From Sweltsa coloradensis (lineage: Eukaryota; Arthropoda; Insecta; Plecoptera; Chloroperlidae): a DNA stretch of 64,000 nucleotides. Within the stretch, counting starts at the first letter, position 1. Every line of letters begins with the position of its first letter. The notes beneath the pieces are model-generated. The model did not search any database. It was not told the origin of the DNA and worked only from the letters and a program-made list of their open reading frames with translations. The position numbers were made by a program, and so were the translations under genes. This document shows, piece after piece, positions 58,148 to 64,000 of this stretch. The stretch is from assembly GCA_024449915.1 (NCBI GenBank), contig JAMZAV010000105.1:124001-188000 (forward strand), read 5' to 3'.

Positions 58148-58651
58148 CCCTTTCAGACCAAGTTATTTTTTCTTAGTTAAGTAACTTTAAGCAAAAATTC
58201 AGTCCATTTTTTTTCTAAGATAGTTATTGTTTTTCAAAAAATAATTATTTTTATTTTAAGAAATTTGGGGAATTTTGTCTTTTGAATAAAGGCTTCCATT
58301 TTAAGTAAAAATCCTAAAATTTGAAATATATTCCTAAAACTAAATTTTTCCTAATTTTTTCGGGCATTTTTTGTATTTTTGTATCTCAAATAATAGCAAT
58401 ACTAGCGATTTACTAAATTTTCGGGACAAACCTAATTTTCCCCATTTATAGCCTTTTTTTTGCAGATTTGTATTTTCAATCTTCTCCGAAAAATTCACTT
58501 TTGGTCTCATTGGCATGGGGAAAAAGTGTTATTTTAAAAAATTAAACCAAAGAAATTAAAAAATTGGGGTCAAATTGAAAAACCCAATTATATGTACCGG
58601 ATTAAAATTTGACAGTTAATCTACACAATTGTATTATCAGGACTGAAAGGG
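58148..58651. mobile_element. AT-rich MITE with CCCTTTCAG ends (copy 2)
   Basis: Starts CCCTTTCAG, ends CTGAAAGGG (perfect 9-bp inverted ends), flanked by CTAT on both sides (58144-58147 and 58652-58655). The interior matches 8614-9074 (GTATCTCAAATAATAGCAAT, GTATTTTCAATCTTCTC). Confidence 0.75.
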
Positions 58652-58670
58652 CTATCCTCACAATATTTAT

Positions 58671-59302
58671 TGGATGAGCGTAGCGAGCGAAGTGAAGATT
58701 CCATTTCACTACACTAGAGAAAAAAATCCGGAATGTTTTTTTTTTCTTTTTCTCTTTTTTTCCCTGTACTTTTGTGTGTTTGTTAACACGATTCCGGCTA
58801 AACCGATACTCCAATTGCGATGAAATTTTCTGGAGACCTTCGAAATCTCTGAACTTAGAACTGCCACGTTTTTGAGCGCAATCCAAAAATTATTTCTTAA
58901 AAAATCGCAATTTTACGATTTTTTTCGATTTAAAAAAAAATTCTTCGACTTATAACATCTACATGCCTTATTAGATTGTAATGGTTTTTTCACAGTACAT
59001 TTATTTTATGAATTAATATATTCCTGTGAAATTTGAGCGTAATCGAAAAATTATTTTTCATGAAAATCGCAGTTTTACGATTTTTTTTAAATTTCTTCGA
59101 CTTATAACACCTAAATGCTTTATCCGATTGTAATGATATTTTTACAGAACCTTAATTTTATGAATTGATATATTCGTGTGAAATTTGAGCGGAATCGAAA
59201 AATTATTTGTCATGATAATCGCAATTTTACGCTTTTTTCGTTTTAAAAAAAATTACGCTCATCCAACAACGCGCCTGAAAAAGCGTTTGCGAAGCTTCCT
59301 AG
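58671..59302 (+). mobile_element. Helentron-like element, subfamily B, complete (632 bp)
   Basis: T|TGGATGAGCGTAGCGAGCGA, ATTCCGGCTAAACCGATACT, then two copies of the module with TTCTTCGACTTATAACA and ATTTGAGCG(T/G)AATCGAAAAA (one in the copies at 43403 and 45779), ending TTACGCTCATCCAACAACGC and GCGAAGCTTCCTAG|T. Confidence 0.9.
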
Positions 59303-59420
59303 TAATACTTGATAATCACCGAGGTCCTGAATCCTGAATCAACCAAATAAAATTTCCCCCCTGAAAATAAGTTGTGTGACTGATTGGGTGGGTGGGGGAA
59401 TGCGAATTTATTTATTTTAG

Positions 59421-59598
59421 CCAAGCGAGACAGATGACTGGCCAGCCGGCGGCGACAGAGCTAGCTGACCGAGCTGACCACCTCTGTCTTCTCTTGCGCG
59501 CTTGTGGCTACTCCGTATCCAAGGCAACGAAAGAATTGATTCTTGCACACCGCAATTGCGAGGTCATTAATTTCCTTCTCGGACAGGTCACTAGTTAA
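59421..59598 (+). CDS. Candidate exon with a UBA-like pattern, gene unknown
   Basis: An AT/T-rich tract ending TTTATTTTAG precedes an open segment with markedly higher GC than its flanks. It reads SQARQMTGQPAATELADRA, then HLCLLLRACGYS, then KELILAHRNCEVINFLLGQ. It could stop at GLGQ-like CAG|GTCACT (59586, a weak donor) or run to TAA at 59598 as a terminal exon ending VTS. The spacing G-Y-S...L...N-(C)-E-V..(Y/F)-L-L resembles ubiquitin-associated (UBA) domains, closest to the MARK/AMPK-related kinase type, but this is pattern similarity only. The first base completes a codon begun upstream, whereas the 62-nt exon ends in phase 0. Read in phase 0 it hits TGA after 15 codons. It therefore does not follow that exon directly and may be a nested gene or pseudogene exon. 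Confidence 0.45.
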
Positions 59599-62500
59599 AC
59601 ACTTTAATGTCTGGCGAACTATAACATGGATCAATATTACGTTTCGAAAGTAGTTTACTTAATGCATGGAGACTAGACGATATATAGGAGTACTATATAT
59701 ACACACACACAGTTATATAAAATGTTCATTAAAAGTAAAACTATTTTATAGATATAACTTTACACACCGATAAAAATGGAGTTTATAGCGGTATAGAGAT
59801 ATGAAATTAGGGTTTGTCGTGAACGAATTCATATTTATGGAATTGAAGATTGTTTGTAAGATAAATGTGTTATAAGTAGATTCTATGTAAAGAGGCTAGT
59901 CTAAGGTAATCAATCACAAGGCAGACAGAAGGTATTCCTTGAAGGAATAAGAAGGATTCCACATTATACTTGAAGGATGAAATGGTAGGAAAGATCTTTA
60001 ATAATATATTATAGCTAGCTATAAATATATTATGTTTTCATTTTTTTTTTATAGTCAGTCAGACTTCGTGGACATCATTCACGGCTCAACACAAGAATTA
60101 CATATTTGTATGCAAAAGACCATAAAGGAATATTGACTATGTGACGTATAAAATCCATATTTACGGGACAAGTGAACGTGGATCAAATCAAATTCATGCA
60201 TATAAGCATTGAGTATAGATATTAGATACTCAATGATATAAGTGAACTCGTTAAAAACTGACAAAACATGGCAACCTGTGGGTAGAGTCTACGCCGATTA
60301 GCGTTATTTGTATACACTTGTTGGAAATTTGGAAGCTTACCCCTCTTCAGTTGGGTAAATATTTGTAGGGTGTGAGGATATTGGGAGAGTGGGCGGATCA
60401 AATGTAACATTCGCCTTTTGAGTAAGATATACTGGAATTAAGGGCTTTCTCGAAGATTGCCGTTGGCTCCATCAAACCAGCAACCTTCTGTACATAAGAG
60501 TAACGTGTGAGGATGCGCTACATCTAGGACATCACATCACACCACTGAATGCCGAAGTATATCACATGGGGTCTACGATATGTCAATTAGCACTTTGCGT
60601 CTATTCGAAAGGTTGAGAGCTCGATGCCCACTGCGGGAATCTGGATTGAATGTAGTAGGGTGAATGTAGTTTTAATCAATTGTGTTCTCTGTGGCAACCA
60701 CACTAAGACTACCGCTATACAAGAAACATGTGCCATCAGTATAGGCGCAACTTAGGTGGGCCATGTCTATAGTTTCACTCTGTCACACCTAATTAGCCCA
60801 ATGAACAACATCAACAGTGCTGCACGAAGCTTACAAGGACGCGGCGCTGTTAGCCTGCACCTAATGTTCTTCGTGTGTTCTAATCATCACCAACCAACCA
60901 TGAACCACCTTACTCTCCCTGTTAGGATGTCACCATCAGCTGGGCACAGATCACAAAAGTTTAGGGTTTGAGTTTAGATTCTAACACCAATACCCCCATC
61001 AAAACCCCCATCTTTGAGATAGTTGAAATTATCAATAAAAACGAATGTGCATTTTGGATACGGATTTGATGATGAATGATGATCTTGCTGAATTAGAGTT
61101 AAATCAAAAGTTTTACACGATCTCCTGCTCTGACTCTGGGTGATGCTCGTCTTCGTACACTGTAGCCTGAAGCTAATGCCGGTACCGTGACGTAGCCTGC
61201 GCCCATCAAAACCTTGAACATTGTCTTGATTATAGGTATTCTTTCTCAAACTACTTTCCTACTAATATGGTACTTACTAATTAATAAAAGTATACCTTTC
61301 CTTAAACCCCATGAAATTAATCTTCAGCTGACTGGTATTATCAAAGAGGCAATCGTCAAGTTGTAGACCTACTGCCAAAATGTATAAGCAACACAATTTT
61401 GTTTAATGTACTTTGTTCGAATTCGAGAAGCATAACGCCGGGAATGTCGTTGGAAGTTCCCTAATGTTTTACACAGCTGTTGTACAGAGATAATCGGCAG
61501 TATGATCTACACTCTAGGGGCTTGGGCACTTAGACTTTTGGCAACTCTACATACATTACTCAAGCATATGGGGCAAGCAATCCCCGGTTTGCGAATACCT
61601 ACATGTCCAGGACAAACAGACTACTTGCTGGTGCAGTCCGTTAACATTCTCGTCTATGGTGATGTATACCAACTTTTTTTTGTGATATCCAGGGTAACAG
61701 TGGCAAGTCAGGGGGGGGGGGTAACATCCCCTTGCCATTTGAGATACATTTACTTGTTTAGTTTTAGTTGTGCGTCTCTTTCAATGCAATTGTGACTTAC
61801 GTTTTACAAAGTTTGCATAAAAAGCAGTTTTTCAGGAAGTACATTAGTCATAGCACAGATAATATGCGAAGAACAAATTAATATTTTCTAATTTTTTTGG
61901 TTGATCATGCTCCCACTTCCACTATGATATATACTTAGTTATATGCACGATTTTGGGTGCTATGTTGTCGTTGTGCAAACAGTATACGATTGATACGGCT
62001 GTATTAAAGCTTACATTTACCTTTGCCTGCGCAATAAGGTTAACAAAAGCACCAATTTAGTATTCTCAGGCGAAGGTAACTCATATATTCCTACTCTATT
62101 GTTTTATGCATATTTTGAAAAACGTGTTTTGGAAACACCATTCGCTTTTCTTTTACCATTTACTTGCGAATGTAAAAACATGTTATCGCAATACTAAGCC
62201 ACAGGTTTGTGATAATATCCTTTGTCTGTGACACCTGCCCGTGGGGCAGCCCCCCCCCCCCCAACCTCCTTGCGACGCCATACTATAGTAGGGGGGGGGG
62301 GGGGGATATTACACCTTGCGTCGCTGACATCATCAACCCATGATGAGTAAAAAAGTGCACTGGCTGAGTTTTGCTTTGTAGCGCAACATTGTAACTGTTA
62401 ATTTTATAGGTGCGGGGGGAGGGGGAGGAAAGAGAGGGTCGTGTCACTATAAAGGGGGATTTTGTAGATAAGTTATGATCATCATTTGTTTTAAAATGAT

Positions 62501-63330
62501 ATTCTTCTACAACTAATACATTTATATATAATGTTCTTTGAACAGTAATCTATAGCCCACTGAAATTTATAAATTCTCCCCCTTGCGAAATCCTGGGCAC
62601 TCCACTGCAAGAGTGGGATGCTATTTATACCCAAGTCCCATTATTTATATCAGTTTTCTGGGTGGGACCATTGTCTACTTCCAGTTTTTACTTGAAATCC
62701 TTTTTGGAACAGCCCCTTCTGCATACGTTATAATAATTGGCAGCCCTCTCGCAGATTCCTGACGCCAGTCAGTTCCTTGAATCGAGAGTAACACTTCGCC
62801 AACACGATTGCAAGTTGCAACACACAGCCATAATACGGTCGAAGAATTTTAATGGACTATTTTGTGCTTAGTATGGAGATTTGGAAGGACGGGCATTCAG
62901 GTTCTACCTTGAGTAAGCGAGCGATAATATTTTTATTGCCATGTGATTCTGAAAGCGAATTTAGTGGTCAATATGAATTACATGGTCTGACAGCGTTGTC
63001 TGAGACTTGCCATTGTGCAACCATAGGAACGAAGTTTGCAGCGTCTGCATTGTGAATTCTGTCACAAAGATTGTTTGTTTTATTATTTATCACGTTGTGC
63101 ACCGATAAAAGTGGCGCAGTGCTAGCACGCTCGACTTTTTAGGTGGTCGTCGGTTTTATACCAGCCAACGACAATCATGATTACAGCTTTTTTTATTATT
63201 TATATTATTTATTTAATTTTTAATTTTAGAAGAATGCTTTGAATTAGTCTAAACACCTATAAAATATCAATTTGTTATGGTCGTTCCCAATACTAACCCC
63301 TTACCCTATGCGTACAGGCGTAGTAGATAT
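59599..63330. other. Sequence downstream of the candidate exon; no gene recognised
   Basis: AT-rich with a (CA)n near 59700. A tRNA-derived fragment lies near 60600. Paired poly-C (62250-62262) and poly-G (62291-62305) tracts and a tRNA-like head at about 63114-63175 (GCGCAGTGCTAGCACGCTCG) are present. Open frames at 60756, 61502 and 62852 have no recognisable domain. Confidence 0.4.
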
Positions 63331-63653
63331 CAGAGTGTCTACAAGCCTGGAAAACCTGGAAAAGTCAAGGAAATAAATAAATCTGGAAAAGTCAGGGAAA
63401 AATCAGTGAAATTGTTTATAATTCTGGAATAACCTTACTTCGATCAAAAATATCTAACATTCTTCAAATCGAATCGCTTAAACTAAAAATTATTCGGGGC
63501 AAGCCTCCGGACCCCCATTTTCATGTGCCATCGTATCCAATCATGACGCTATGGGGGAAAAACTCTTTTTGGACCATATTCTCAGAAAGCAAAATGTGCA
63601 GTCTGGAAAAATATGATTTTCGACCTAGAAAACCTGAAAAAGTTGACACCCTC
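63331..63653. mobile_element. Repeat with GAGTGTC ends and CCTGGAAAA motifs
   Basis: Starts CAGAGTGTCTACAAGCCTGG, then AAAACCTGGAAAAGTCAAGG and related repeats; ends CTAGAAAACCTGAAAAAGTT then GACACCCTC, the approximate complement of the start. A small non-autonomous DNA transposon is inferred. The target duplication is unclear (AGATAT on the left, AGATAT a few bases past the right end). Confidence 0.5.
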
Positions 63654-64000
63654 ATTGAGATATGTATCACCCACAAACATAGCTCTTGCTTACATAACGT
63701 GTGTCAAACCCCACCACAAACAATCACAAATGATGGTTTTCTTGAGTCGTTAGGGCGAGGACTGGGACTGAGTCCTTCCTTCCTAACAGCCCTCGGAACG
63801 TTCCCTTCACATTTTCCCTAGAACCCTAGTCTGTCATCCGAAGAGGGCCACACCTGCCACCTGGTAAAATGAATTGATGTGTCCTGAGTCCTGAGTCCTG
63901 ATTGGAGTAGTGTGGGCAACTGGGCATCCTTACGAACACGTTATAGTTCATGTATCAGTGTGGGGTACGGGGTGAGGTTCTCAAAGTGGTGTGCGGGGAA
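63654..64000. other. Window end; SINE-like fragment
   Basis: GACTGGGACTGAGTCCTTCC and AACAGCCCTCGGAACGTTCC at about 63759-63808 resemble the body of the unit at 58015; nothing else recognised. Confidence 0.4.

Noticed and set aside
43403..59302. Treating the GATGAGCGTAGCGAGCGAAGCG starts as coding (they give Asp-Glu-Arg-Ser repeats)
   Set aside because: The same sequence recurs at the start of eight non-coding mobile elements and is followed by T tracts and stops. The motif is named here only in part in other entries.
52703..64000. Search for the next CH-domain exon (motif of the DLFEDMKDG kind)
   Set aside because: No such sequence was found by eye on the + strand; the exon presumably lies beyond the window. 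A translated HMM search would be decisive.
1..64000. CRISPR array, bacterial operon or viral genome
   Set aside because: Tandem repeats lack regular unique spacers, there are no clustered prokaryotic genes, and no viral protein was recognised.

Overview
This is animal nuclear DNA, most likely from an invertebrate. It is AT-rich and gene-poor, with GT-AG introns, tRNA-derived SINE-like units, a decayed LINE tail, MITEs, minisatellites and satellites. There are no bacterial-type gene clusters, rRNA genes or CRISPR arrays, and no intact tRNA was recognised. The species cannot be named from the sequence.

One gene is well supported, on the + strand. Its first coding exon (34833-35616) encodes 261 residues of Ser/Arg-rich, probably disordered protein. 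It ends in a GTAAGG donor in phase 1. After a 17-kb intron, a 62-nt exon (52641-52702) continues the frame with EQERVQKKTFVNWINSYLSK, the opening helix of an actin-binding calponin-homology (CH) domain. Residue choice favours the nesprin/MSP-300 (SYNE) family over spectraplakins. The rest of the CH domains, the spectrin-like rod and any KASH anchor would lie beyond the window. A second exon-like open segment (59421-59598) has a UBA-like pattern. It does not join in frame to the 62-nt exon, so it may belong to a nested gene or a different transcript.

The remainder is repeat-rich. Region by region: 1-9 kb holds a Helentron-like fragment, a 36-bp minisatellite, a cluster of tRNA-derived SINE-like units and copies of a GACGGACGGAC family. 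From 9.96 to 11 kb there are two adjacent satellites (70-bp; 77+68-bp dimer). From 13 to 24 kb there are more dispersed copies, a foldback MITE, a third satellite (about 140 bp) and strong hairpins. From 25 to 33 kb there are TGATTTTT-type simple repeats, a 1.2-kb foldback element and a LINE tail. The 33-36 kb stretch is comparatively repeat-poor and contains the promoter region and exon 1. Intron 1 and the start of intron 2 hold most copies of the main transposon family.

That family (eight copies, two subfamilies) starts TGGATGAGCG and carries the complement GCTCATCC subterminally at the other end. It ends in CTAG and sits between two T residues. This is the architecture described for Helentron-type Helitrons and their non-autonomous HINE derivatives. 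No Rep/helicase gene is present. Two further families end in CTAAT in a similar way. hAT-like MITEs with 8-bp target duplications and MITEs with CCCTTTC ends are also present. No wholly new system is demonstrated. The most notable items are the Helentron-like family, the unassigned UBA-like exon and the long foldback element.
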